Part shown: in pieces, positions 10,689 through 19,918 of the stretch | How positions within the stretch are numbered: the first letter of the stretch is position 1 | Layout of the letters: the number at the start of each line of letters is the position of its first letter | Source of the DNA: Bacteroidota bacterium | GTDB lineage: Bacteria > Bacteroidota > Bacteroidia > Bacteroidales > GWE2-29-8 | Direction: 5' to 3' | Length of the DNA stretch: 32,405 nt | Assembly: GCA_030706235.1 (NCBI GenBank) | Contig: JAUZOY010000006.1 | Span: 1 to 32,405 of the forward strand | The notes under the pieces: model-generated | Told to the model about the DNA's origin: nothing | Databases searched by the model: none | Seen by the model: only the letters and a program-made list of their open reading frames with translations | Program-made: the position numbers and the translations under genes

Positions 10689-10696
10689 CAAACCTA
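10689..10696 (-). promoter_or_regulatory. Bacteroidota -7 element TAGGTTTG upstream of ppiD-like gene
   Basis: Match to TAnnTTTG, 41 bp from the start codon. Confidence 0.5.
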
Positions 10697-10843
10697 CATA
10701 AATTTTATCAAATATTCATAAAAAAATTATAAAACCTGAATAGTAGATGAATCATCATTCTAAAATCAGATCATTTATTTAGTTATTTTCTTTTTATATC
10801 ATGAAAACTATTATTTAAATATCGAAAATTGTAATAAAATATT

Positions 10844-10851
10844 TATTTTTG
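10844..10851 (+). promoter_or_regulatory. -7 element TATTTTTG upstream of GH43-like gene
   Basis: Match to TAnnTTTG; overlaps the ORF-track TTG start at 10849. Confidence 0.45.
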
Positions 10852-10923
10852 CTTCTTATTTTTCTAATAATTTTGATTAAAAAGTTTATTTGTTCTATCG
10901 ATTTGGAAATCTTTCCTAAATTT

Positions 10924-12345
10924 ATGAGAGTAATTAATTTTATTCTTATATTTATTTTATTTCCGGTATCTTGTAAAGAACATATTGATAAAGTAAATAT
11001 TAATTCCTTTTTATTTGAACCGGCAATGATTGTTAATTACGAGCAGGATAATACCATAGAAGGAAAATATTTAATAGCTAAAGATATATTTATCAAAGAT
11101 TCGATTGTTAGTATTAAAATTCCTGATAATTTTTATATTAATAAAAACAATTGCAGAAAATGGATCATTGGGTGGGGAAACAACAAACCGCTATATGATG
11201 CAGGGGTTGAAAATCTAAGAACAATTGAAAAAATTGATAATAAAAGAGGAATTATTTTTCTTGGTAAAATATTAAGAGGAAGTGGATTTCCGATTAAAAA
11301 CCAGAGAATAGTTTTCTGGAATACTAAACCTTCCGGATTTATAAATTCTATTTCAAAACCGATTATTAAACCTTCCGGTTGGCCTGAGTTTTGTGGGTCA
11401 AGTGCTTCATTTAGTACAGTGGTTTATGATAGTTTGTTGGGTAAATGGATAATGATATTTAATGAATGTGATACTAATAAAATTCAGATATATGCTGCAA
11501 TGTCAGATAATCTGACTGATTGGAAACCTGCAAATAAAGGTAATCCCATTTTGAAAGTTTCCGATTTTAAAAATTGTTCCTGGGCAGGCAGGGATAAAAA
11601 TGGTAATTTAACTCAGACTCCGATTGCTTCCGATATTATCAGATGTAAAAATAAATGGTATTTATTTCTTGATGGATACGACTGTGATGGTAAGCGACAT
11701 ATAGGCATAGCAATAACAGATAAAACTCTGATAGGTCCTTTTAAAATAATCAACAAACCTATCCTTTCTCCGGGGACTAAAAATACCTGGAATGATCAAA
11801 GTTGTTTTTATGCTAAAGTTCAAAAGTACAAAGATCATTATATTATGTTTTATGATGGTAGTAATCATAATGGACATGAAAGTATAGGTATGGCAACTTC
11901 AAAAAATTTAATATCCTGGAATAATTATGAAAAAAATCCTGTTATTGATCAACATACGGGTTGGAGAAGTTCAAAAGGAACTTCCGAACCAAACTATATT
12001 GAAACAAGAAATGATAGTATTTTTCTTTTGATTTCAGGTGCTAAAAAGTTTAAAATAGGTTTTTGGCATCACTATTTAACAAAAAGGATGTATCTGGATA
12101 AATCGGGAAATGTTGATGATACACAGTCCGGATTATACATGTCAACAAATGAGGGTAAAAGTTTTACACCCTATAATTATAATCCTGTATTTGTAAATGA
12201 TTATTCAAATATTTATGAGAATGAACATCTTGGGGGAAATATTAAATTAATAAAAACAGATACAGCTGATTTTCTCTTCTATCAGGCAAAATCAAGTTAC
12301 AGAGGAATGAAGTATAATATAATGCTCAGAACAAGGAAGAAATAA
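10924..12345 (+). CDS. Lipoprotein glycosidase-like five-bladed beta-propeller (GH43/GH130-like)
   Basis: ATG at 10924 gives MRVINFILIFILFPVSC lipoprotein signal; repeated propeller motifs (WYLFLDGYDCDGKRHIGIAITD, HYIMFYDGSNHNGHESIGMATSKNLISW). Confidence 0.65.
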   Translation: MRVINFILIFILFPVSCKEHIDKVNINSFLFEPAMIVNYEQDNTIEGKYLIAKDIFIKDSIVSIKIPDNFYINKNNCRKWIIGWGNNKPLYDAGVENLRTIEKIDNKRGIIFLGKILRGSGFPIKNQRIVFWNTKPSGFINSISKPIIKPSGWPEFCGSSASFSTVVYDSLLGKWIMIFNECDTNKIQIYAAMSDNLTDWKPANKGNPILKVSDFKNCSWAGRDKNGNLTQTPIASDIIRCKNKWYLFLDGYDCDGKRHIGIAITDKTLIGPFKIINKPILSPGTKNTWNDQSCFYAKVQKYKDHYIMFYDGSNHNGHESIGMATSKNLISWNNYEKNPVIDQHTGWRSSKGTSEPNYIETRNDSIFLLISGAKKFKIGFWHHYLTKRMYLDKSGNVDDTQSGLYMSTNEGKSFTPYNYNPVFVNDYSNIYENEHLGGNIKLIKTDTADFLFYQAKSSYRGMKYNIMLRTRKK

Positions 12346-12507
12346 AGCTAATATGTATTCGCTTTATGCAACTCTTTGTGGATAATGAATATTTCATGAT
12401 TAACAAGATTTTGGTAATTTGATAATTAGGTTATTTATTAACAATTCCTGAAATTTATGTTGGCAATTATTTTTAATTACTATCATTATTTTAACTAAAA
12501 AATTATG

Positions 12508-12515
12508 TAGGTTTG
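12508..12515 (+). promoter_or_regulatory. -7 element TAGGTTTG upstream of the 12548 CDS
   Basis: Match to TAnnTTTG, 33 bp upstream of ATG. Confidence 0.5.
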
Positions 12516-12547
12516 CCAATTAATATTTTTTACGGAATAGTCAGACA

Positions 12548-13666
12548 ATGAACAGAGATATAATTCAACAGGAGATCGCAGTATTGCTGGATACTATACA
12601 GGAACAGACTGTACTTATTTTTAAAAATGGAAACAGAATCCCTCAACTCGAAATAGATATTATTAAATCAAATATTCGTGAATTGTATGATAAGTTTTAT
12701 GAAATTGAAAAAGAATACAGAAATATGGATTTTGGGATGGATTCCCAAATAGATGCCGTTAAAAAAGAAATCAAAGTAAAACCTAAAAATACAAAGCTGA
12801 ACTCTCCCAAAGATATCATAACATTTGCAAAGATTGATGAACCTGTAGCTCCAGTTGAAATCAAATTTGAGCCGGTGGATGAAGAAAAAATTATTCCAGT
12901 TGAAGTTGTTGAAGAAGAAAGTAAAAGTGAAATTGAAGAAAAAGTTACAGAAGAAATAAAGGAAGAATCAAAAGATATAGCTATTGAAGTCATTAAAGAG
13001 GAAATAGTTGAAGAAATAATTGAAAAGTTGAATTTATCTTCTGACGTAATTAATGAAAAAGAAGAAGTTAAAGAAGAAGAAAGTAAACCATTAATTACAG
13101 CAACCCATGAATTAAAACCTGAAGTTAGTAATTTATTTAATGAACCTGAACATCAGTCCGAGGAACCTAAAGAAATAGAAAAAGTACAAAAACCTGAAGA
13201 GGTAAAACAAGTTAAACAGGAGGTTAAAAAAGATAATTCTAACGAAATAAAATCACAACCTCACAGAACTCAGAAAAATATTAATCCTGTTTCAAATACA
13301 GGTGATTTATTTGCTACGCCGACCCTTACTATTGGGGATACTTTGAAACAGGAAAAACAGACACTACTTGAAAAACTTACTCAATCAGGCAAAGAAGATA
13401 AAAGTGTGGCTTCAAAACTCCAGAATAATCCGATTTCAGATATCAAAAAAGCGATTGGTATAAATGAAAAATTCCAGTTTATTAATGAACTTTTCAGAGG
13501 ACATATTCAGGACTATAATGAAGTAATTACTGCTCTTAATAATTTTTCCGGTGCAAATGAAGCTAACATCTACTTCAATCAATTAAAAGAAAAATACAAT
13601 TGGAATGATGATAATGAATCAGCCAAAACACTTTCTGATATTATACAAAGAAGATACCCTGCTTAG
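12548..13666 (+). CDS. Conserved-type hypothetical protein with Glu-rich central linker
   Basis: Structured ends (N-terminal helix, C-terminal KFQFINELFRGHIQDYNEVITALNNF...) flanking a low-complexity E/K/V linker. Confidence 0.7.
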   Translation: MNRDIIQQEIAVLLDTIQEQTVLIFKNGNRIPQLEIDIIKSNIRELYDKFYEIEKEYRNMDFGMDSQIDAVKKEIKVKPKNTKLNSPKDIITFAKIDEPVAPVEIKFEPVDEEKIIPVEVVEEESKSEIEEKVTEEIKEESKDIAIEVIKEEIVEEIIEKLNLSSDVINEKEEVKEEESKPLITATHELKPEVSNLFNEPEHQSEEPKEIEKVQKPEEVKQVKQEVKKDNSNEIKSQPHRTQKNINPVSNTGDLFATPTLTIGDTLKQEKQTLLEKLTQSGKEDKSVASKLQNNPISDIKKAIGINEKFQFINELFRGHIQDYNEVITALNNFSGANEANIYFNQLKEKYNWNDDNESAKTLSDIIQRRYPA

Positions 13667-13803
13667 TTGAAAAGGGGGGGGAATAGCTTTTTAACAATTG
13701 TTTAATAACATCATATTAAGCTTTTCTTTTACAGATCTCTGTGAAGTTTCCTGTCTTTTCTGCGGAGCACTGTGAAATGGAAACATTAATGATGCGATAA
13801 TTT

Positions 13804-14769
13804 TTATTTCAGAAGTTCATTAATAATATCTTCAGATCTGATATTTTCAGATTCAGCTTTGTAATTAATAATAAGCCTGTGTCTTAAGATTGAAGGAGCA
13901 ACTTTTTGAATATCTTCAATATCCGGGGAATATTTACCATTTAATGCTGCAAGAGTTTTAGCTCCTATAATAAGGTTTTGAGATGCTCTGGGTCCTGCAC
14001 CCCAATAAATATATTCATTGGTAATTTTTGCAGAATTCTTCATATTAGGTCTTGTTTTAGAAACAAGATTCACCGCATATTGGTATAAGTTATCTGTTAC
14101 AGGAATTCTTTTAATGAGTTCCTGGAAAAATATTATCTGTTCAGAACTCAGAATGACTTCAAGATTTGGAATATAATTTGTAGTAGTTTTCTTGACAATA
14201 TTTATTTCTTCATCCATAGAAGGGTAGTCCAGTTTCACATTAAGCATAAAACGGTCAAGTTGAGCTTCGGGTAAAGGGTATGTACCTTCCTGTTCTATAG
14301 GATTTTGAGTTGCCAGAACAAAAAATGGTTCTGAAAGTTTGTATGTATTTCCGGCAGCTGTCACCGCTTTTTCCTGCATAGCTTCAAGAAGAGCAGATTG
14401 AGTTTTGGGAGGAGTTCTGTTTATTTCATCTGCAAGAATAATATTTGCAAATATAGGCCCTTTCATAAATCTGAATTTTCTTGATTCATCAAGAATTTCT
14501 GTTCCGATAATATCAGAAGGCATAAGGTCGGGAGTAAATTGTATTCTGTTGAATGACAGCCCAAGGGTTCTGGAAATGGTGTTAACCATCAATGTTTTTG
14601 CTAATCCAGGAACACCCAATAGCAGACAATGTCCGTTACTGAATATTGAAATCAGCAATTCTTTTATAACTTCATCCTGACCGATTATTACTTTATTAAT
14701 TTCATTTTTCAGAATTTCATATTTCTTTGCAAAATCGTTTAATGCTTCTACATCAGATTGATAGTTCAT
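13804..14769 (-). CDS. MoxR-family AAA ATPase
   Basis: GVPGLAKTLMVNTISRTL, NIILADEINRTPPKTQSALLEAMQEKAVT, FVLATQNPIEQEGTYPLPEAQLDRFML. Confidence 0.95.
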   Translation of the reverse strand: MNYQSDVEALNDFAKKYEILKNEINKVIIGQDEVIKELLISIFSNGHCLLLGVPGLAKTLMVNTISRTLGLSFNRIQFTPDLMPSDIIGTEILDESRKFRFMKGPIFANIILADEINRTPPKTQSALLEAMQEKAVTAAGNTYKLSEPFFVLATQNPIEQEGTYPLPEAQLDRFMLNVKLDYPSMDEEINIVKKTTTNYIPNLEVILSSEQIIFFQELIKRIPVTDNLYQYAVNLVSKTRPNMKNSAKITNEYIYWGAGPRASQNLIIGAKTLAALNGKYSPDIEDIQKVAPSILRHRLIINYKAESENIRSEDIINELLK

Positions 14770-14780
14770 TTTCTTCTCTA

Positions 14781-16127
14781 TTAGTTATTCCAATTATGTG
14801 TAAATTTACAATTTTTATAATCATTATTGATATCTATATAAAAATTAGATTTTTTTGTATTGATCCACTCACTTATTGCTTTAGATTTCTTGGAATTAAG
14901 TGCTTGTTCCTGGACTAGCTGGTAATCATCTTTCAGATTAGCTTTATGTGGTTCTATCCTAGACTTTAGTAATACAATTCTGTAAGCCTGTTTGCCATCA
15001 TCAGTTTTCATATATAATGGTTTTGACACTTCGCCGGGTTTCATTTTATCAACGGAGAAAAAGAGTGATGGCTCAACATCTTTCGGGTCAAAATGAGAAT
15101 TTCCGCTAACTCTGTTTATCATCAATCCTCCGCTCATTTTTGTATTTATATCATCGGAAAATTTTGCTGCAGCAGCGCTGAATGTGACAGAGTCTTTTCT
15201 GATTAAATTTGCAATACTGTCAAGATATAATCTGGCTTTATCAAGTTCAAGGGGTGATACTTTAGGAATCAGAAGTATATGTCTTACATTTACTTCTTCA
15301 CCTCTTCTTTCAATCATTTGAATAATATGAAATCCTGCTTTACTTTCTATAATATTTGATACTTCACCAGGTTTAAGATTAAAGGCAACTGCTTCAAATT
15401 CAGGATATAATTCTCCTCTGGGGTAAAATCCTAATTCTCCTCCGTTTTTTGAAGATCCGGGATCTTCGGAATAAAGAACTGCTAATGCAGAAAAATCTTC
15501 ACCTTTGAGGATCCTTTCTCTAAGCTTATCCAACTTCACTCTAACTTCTTGTTTTTCTATTTCGCTTATTGGAGGTTGTTTGACAATCTGAGCTATCTCA
15601 ATTTCAGATCCAACTAATGGAATGCTATCCGAAGGAATACTATTAAAAAAAGTTTTTACTTCACTTGGTGTGATTTTAATATTTTCAGTAATTTTGGATT
15701 GTACATTGTTTATCTGTAACTGTTCTTTAACAATAGGTCTGTATTCTGCTTTGAGCTGAATGATAGATTTTTTATAAAATTCTTCAAGTTTTTCTTTAGA
15801 GCCTACCTGAGCAACAAAATATCTGATTCTTTTGTCTAATTCATTTTCTATTTGTGCATCTGTAATTTTAACACTGTCAACTTGAGCCTGACTTAACAGG
15901 AGTTTCTGAAAAAGCATTTCTTCAAGTATCTGACATTTCAAAAGGTCAGTTCCTATTTGTCCTTGTGATATGTATTGATTATAAAGATCTTCAACCGAAG
16001 ATTGCAATATTATATTATTACCTACTTTTGCAACTACTCTGTCAATAACTTTATCCTTTTGAATCTGGGCATTTACTGCTGCAATAAATCCAATCTGCAA
16101 TATTAAAATTATTAATAACTTTCTCAT
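14781..16127 (-). CDS. surA: SurA-like periplasmic peptidylprolyl isomerase
   Basis: Signal peptide, DRVVAKVGNNIILQSSVEDLYNQY, two parvulin domains (FSALAVLYSEDPGSSKNGGELGFYPRGELYPEFEAVAF). Confidence 0.85.
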   Translation of the reverse strand: MRKLLIILILQIGFIAAVNAQIQKDKVIDRVVAKVGNNIILQSSVEDLYNQYISQGQIGTDLLKCQILEEMLFQKLLLSQAQVDSVKITDAQIENELDKRIRYFVAQVGSKEKLEEFYKKSIIQLKAEYRPIVKEQLQINNVQSKITENIKITPSEVKTFFNSIPSDSIPLVGSEIEIAQIVKQPPISEIEKQEVRVKLDKLRERILKGEDFSALAVLYSEDPGSSKNGGELGFYPRGELYPEFEAVAFNLKPGEVSNIIESKAGFHIIQMIERRGEEVNVRHILLIPKVSPLELDKARLYLDSIANLIRKDSVTFSAAAAKFSDDINTKMSGGLMINRVSGNSHFDPKDVEPSLFFSVDKMKPGEVSKPLYMKTDDGKQAYRIVLLKSRIEPHKANLKDDYQLVQEQALNSKKSKAISEWINTKKSNFYIDINNDYKNCKFTHNWNN

Positions 16128-16178
16128 TTATCTCATTTATGTTACTATCAACTAACGTCAATATTCTTAAAAATTACA

Positions 16179-16186
16179 CAAACCTA
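16179..16186 (-). promoter_or_regulatory. -7 element TAGGTTTG upstream of surA-like gene
   Basis: Match to TAnnTTTG, 52 bp from start codon. Confidence 0.5.
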
Positions 16187-16405
16187 CGTGATTTTTATTT
16201 AATATATAGCTCCTATTGCAAAAAATGTAATTTAATATATTAGTTTGTCATTGTATAACAGTATGTTATAGTTTTAATTATATCAGCAAATAAAATTTAA
16301 TGATAATTCCTGTTAAGATTTTTATATTACCTTTGTGGTTCATAAAATTTTTTATCGTAATTTAAGTTACATGTTTAAAAAGCATTATAGGGAATAAACT
16401 GATTT

Positions 16406-17677
16406 ATGGATATTTTATCAATTAAACAACGATTAGGGATTATAGGAAATTCACCTCTACTTGAAAGAGCAATTGATATTGCCCGTCAGGTTGCATCAAC
16501 TGATCTGACTGTTTTGATAAATGGGGAAAGTGGTACCGGTAAAGAATTTTTTCCGAAGATAATCCATCAGCTTAGTTCACGAAAGCATGGTGAATATATT
16601 GCTGTTAATTGTGGTGCTATTCCTGAAGGGACGATAGATTCTGAATTGTTTGGACATGAAAAGGGCTCCTTTACAGGAGCAAATGAGGCTCGTAAAGGGT
16701 ATTTTGAAGTAGTTCACGGAGGAACTATTTTTTTGGATGAAGTTGCAGAACTTCCATTACTGACACAAGTCAGATTATTAAGAGTTCTGGAGACCGGAGA
16801 ATTTATCCGGGTCGGATCTTCTAAAGTTCAGAAAACAAATGCAAGAGTAGTTGCAGCAACAAATATTGACATTCCTGAAGCTATCCAGAGAGGAAAATTC
16901 AGGGAAGACCTTTATTATCGTCTCAATACTGTACCTATAAAAGTTCCTGCTTTGAGAGAAAGAAAAGAAGATATAATTCTTCTTTTTAAACGATTTTCAA
17001 ATGATTTTGCTGAGAAGTACAGAATGCCTCCTATGCAACTTGATGAAGAAGCTAAAAAAATGCTTATTGATTATCACTGGCCGGGAAATATAAGGCAGCT
17101 AAAAAATATTACAGAACAGATCTCGGTAATTGAAAAGGAAAAAATTATTTCCGCTGCTGTTCTTTCAAAATATCTTCCTGTTTTCAATGAGAGGATAAAC
17201 CTTCCTGTTTTATTTTCAGGTCAGACAGGTACTGCCCATCAACCTGATTATACAACTGAAAGAGATATCATGTACAGGTTTCTTCTCGACATGAAAAAGG
17301 ATCTTAATGAACTTAAAAAAGTTGTATATGATATTATTGAAAATGACTCTGACACTAAAATTTTTCAGAAAAGCGATGCCTCTTATATAAAACAGTTACA
17401 TAAAGATTTTGGTCATATACCTGAAAAAGAACCTGTTCACCATAATATTGAAGAAGGTCATATTATTGAACCGGCATTTGATATGAATGATAATTATGAA
17501 ATAACTGAAGAGTATGTTCAGGAAGAAGAATCATTATCAATAGAAAACAAAGAAAAAGAATTAATCTTTAAAGCTTTGGAAAAACATAAAGGTAACCGTA
17601 AAACAGCATCTGCTGAACTTGGCATTTCTGAAAGAACTCTATACAGAAAAATCAAACTATTTAACCTCGATGTCTGA
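16406..17677 (+). CDS. Sigma-54-dependent transcriptional activator (AAA+ plus Fis HTH, no receiver domain)
   Basis: NGESGTGKEFFPKIIH, FGHEKGSFTGANEARKGYFEV, GGTIFLDEVAELPL, C-terminal GNRKTASAELGISERTLYRKIK. Confidence 0.93.
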   Translation: MDILSIKQRLGIIGNSPLLERAIDIARQVASTDLTVLINGESGTGKEFFPKIIHQLSSRKHGEYIAVNCGAIPEGTIDSELFGHEKGSFTGANEARKGYFEVVHGGTIFLDEVAELPLLTQVRLLRVLETGEFIRVGSSKVQKTNARVVAATNIDIPEAIQRGKFREDLYYRLNTVPIKVPALRERKEDIILLFKRFSNDFAEKYRMPPMQLDEEAKKMLIDYHWPGNIRQLKNITEQISVIEKEKIISAAVLSKYLPVFNERINLPVLFSGQTGTAHQPDYTTERDIMYRFLLDMKKDLNELKKVVYDIIENDSDTKIFQKSDASYIKQLHKDFGHIPEKEPVHHNIEEGHIIEPAFDMNDNYEITEEYVQEEESLSIENKEKELIFKALEKHKGNRKTASAELGISERTLYRKIKLFNLDV

Positions 17678-17683
17678 TAAATA

Positions 17684-18208
17684 ATGAGAAAATTAAAAAT
17701 TAAAAAACATTTATTATTTATCTTTTGTAATTTATCCTTTGTTCTTTTGTTCAGTGGTTGTGGCCTTTATTCATTTACAGGAACTTCAATTTCCCCTGAA
17801 GTAAAAACAGTATCGGTTCAATATTTCAACAATTATGCTCCGATAGTACAGCCTACATTGAGTCAATTGCTGACAGAAACTCTTAAGGAAAGATTCCAAA
17901 ATCAGACACGTCTGACTCTAGTTGAACGTGGAGGAGACTTGAATTTTAAAGGGACCATTACAGGTTATTCAACAAGTCCTGCTGCAATTCAAAGTAACGA
18001 AACCGCAGCACTTAATCAATTAACTATTACTATTACTGTCAAGTTTACAAATAGCATTGATGAAAAACAAAATTTTGAAAAAACTTTTACTCGTTTTGAA
18101 CAATATTCAAGCAAACAAAACTTTTCATCTGTTGAAGCCAGTATTGATAAACAAATAGTTGATGCTTTGGTTGATGATATTTTTAATAATTCTGTTATAA
18201 ACTGGTAA
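17684..18208 (+). CDS. lptE: LptE-like LPS assembly lipoprotein
   Basis: Lipobox LLFSGC, GLYSFTGTSISPEVKTVSVQYFNNYAPIVQPTLSQLLTETLKERFQNQTRLTLV. Confidence 0.8.
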   Translation: MRKLKIKKHLLFIFCNLSFVLLFSGCGLYSFTGTSISPEVKTVSVQYFNNYAPIVQPTLSQLLTETLKERFQNQTRLTLVERGGDLNFKGTITGYSTSPAAIQSNETAALNQLTITITVKFTNSIDEKQNFEKTFTRFEQYSSKQNFSSVEASIDKQIVDALVDDIFNNSVINW

Positions 18209-18212
18209 TAAA

Positions 18213-19376
18213 GTGAACAAACAACAATTTTTAAATTATCTTGAAAATCCGGAACTGCTCGATGAATCAACCATCGATCAGATGAATAAACTTATTGAGG
18301 AATTCAAATATTGTCAGACTGCTCACTTACTCTATCTTAAAAATCTACATAAGATAAACAGCATTCATTATTATAATCAGCTTAAAGTTACAGCTGCTTA
18401 TACTTCTGATCGTAAAGCATTGTATCATTTGATAAATGATATCTTTGAAGAAAACAAAACAACTTCGATATCTTCAGAAATAATTGAAAATGAAGTTGAA
18501 ATTACTTCAACAAGTTCTGATATAATTGAACAGGAAACAATAACTGAATCTGAAGAAGTAGTTACTGAAGAAACAAATTCAATACTTTCGGAAACAATTG
18601 AAAAAGAAAGTGAAATAACTACAATTAGTGCTGATATAATTGAAGAAGCATTAACTGAATCAGCCATAAAAATTACTGAAGAAACAGAAACAACTTCGAT
18701 ATCTTCCGAAATAATTGAAAAAAAAGTTGAGATTACTTCAACAAGTTCTGATATAATTGAACAGGAAATAATAACTGAATCTGAAGAATCAATTAAAGAA
18801 GAAGCAGGAAAAATAAATGAAGAAATATCAAATATAACATTAGTCGAAGAAAAGTCTGAAGATTCTGTTAATGATGATTATTCACAGATTTCATTAGAAA
18901 TAAATGAAGAAATAAGAAAAATTAAAGAGAGTATAAGCGGTAAAGAAGAAAAAAAAAAGCCTGAACGAATCACAGAAAAATTAAATCATGAAGATTCAAC
19001 AGAAAAAACTTTATTATCGTTTACTGATTGGTTGAAAGTTGCCGGTCAGAAAACATTTAAAATTTCAGAAGAAACATCACGGGAAAAAGTTGTTGAAAGT
19101 CAGGAAAAATCAAGCAATGATATTATTGAAAAGTTTATTGCTACACAACCTGTAATTTCAGCTCCAAAGACAGAATTTTTTTCACCAATAAATGTAGCAA
19201 AACAGAGTGTAGTTGATAATGAGGAACTTGTAACTGAAACTTTGGCGAAAATTTATATTAAACAGGGTAATTTTCAGAAGGCAATAAAAATTTATGAAAA
19301 ATTATCTGCTTCATATCCGGAAAAAAATACTTACTTTGCAGAGCAAATTAAATTGATTAACGAACCTAATAAATAA
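18213..19376 (+). CDS. Hypothetical protein with internal repeats and C-terminal TPR-like motif, GTG start
   Basis: Conserved-looking N-terminus, repetitive S/T/E/I linker, C-terminal ETLAKIYIKQGNFQKAIKIYEKLSASYPEKNTYFAEQI. Confidence 0.75.
   Translation: MNKQQFLNYLENPELLDESTIDQMNKLIEEFKYCQTAHLLYLKNLHKINSIHYYNQLKVTAAYTSDRKALYHLINDIFEENKTTSISSEIIENEVEITSTSSDIIEQETITESEEVVTEETNSILSETIEKESEITTISADIIEEALTESAIKITEETETTSISSEIIEKKVEITSTSSDIIEQEIITESEESIKEEAGKINEEISNITLVEEKSEDSVNDDYSQISLEINEEIRKIKESISGKEEKKKPERITEKLNHEDSTEKTLLSFTDWLKVAGQKTFKISEETSREKVVESQEKSSNDIIEKFIATQPVISAPKTEFFSPINVAKQSVVDNEELVTETLAKIYIKQGNFQKAIKIYEKLSASYPEKNTYFAEQIKLINEPNK
18459..18788 (+). repeat. In-frame 99-bp direct repeat (18459..18557 and 18690..18788) with a degenerate copy between
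   Basis: The two 99-bp copies differ at 5 positions. Confidence 0.9.
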
Positions 19377-19386
19377 TTAGAACACA

Positions 19387-19767
19387 ATGTATATATTTTT
19401 AACAGTCTTAATTCTTATAACCTGTATTTTCCTTATTCTTATTGTATTAATTCAGAACTCAAAAGGTGGAGGTCTTGCATCAAACTTTGCATCCTCAAAC
19501 CAGATTATGGGAGTTAAGAAAACAACCGATGTTCTTGAAAAATTAACATGGGGATTTGCTATTGCTCTTTTGGTTCTCAGTCTTGCAGCAAATTTTGTTA
19601 TTCCAAGAGGCGGTGAAAAAAAAGCTGCCGGTACAGAATTGAAAGATCAGTTGGAAAATATGGCTATGCCTCAACAAATGCCAACTCAAGGTCAGCAACA
19701 GGGACAACAACAACAACAGGGACAACAAAAGCCTCAGCAACAACAAACTGCTCCTGATAAAAAATAA
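19387..19767 (+). CDS. secG: Preprotein translocase subunit SecG with Gln-rich tail
   Basis: LIVLIQNSKGGGLASNFASSNQIMGVKKTTDVLEKLTW; second TM; poly-Q tail. Confidence 0.9.
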   Translation: MYIFLTVLILITCIFLILIVLIQNSKGGGLASNFASSNQIMGVKKTTDVLEKLTWGFAIALLVLSLAANFVIPRGGEKKAAGTELKDQLENMAMPQQMPTQGQQQGQQQQQGQQKPQQQQTAPDKK

Positions 19768-19792
19768 AACTGAACCTGTTTTTCATATAAAT

Positions 19793-19829
19793 TAAAAATA
19801 CCTCTTGGAAATAAGAGGTATTTTTTTTT
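19793..19829 (+). terminator. Intrinsic terminator after secG
   Basis: AATACCTCTT-GGAAAT-AAGAGGTATT followed by a T tract. Confidence 0.85.
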
Positions 19830-19918
19830 CAATTTATCTGCGAATTCGGAAATTCGTAATCAGCTGAATATAAATTTCTTTAAGATATTGGTAAAAAGGG
19901 AGAAGGATGTGAGATGAC

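Noticed and set aside
12697-12993. 98-aa minus-strand ORF rich in Ser/Thr/Phe
   Set aside because: Antisense shadow of the Glu-rich linker of the 12548 CDS; low-complexity artefact.
14405-14680. 91-aa plus-strand ORF
   Set aside because: Antisense to the MoxR ATPase core; no independent signal.
18425-18667. 80-aa minus-strand Ser/Val-rich ORF
   Set aside because: Mirror translation of the repetitive linker in the 18213 CDS.
18459-18788. Possible CRISPR-like direct repeats
   Set aside because: Repeats are long, in-frame and coding; no regular spacers.
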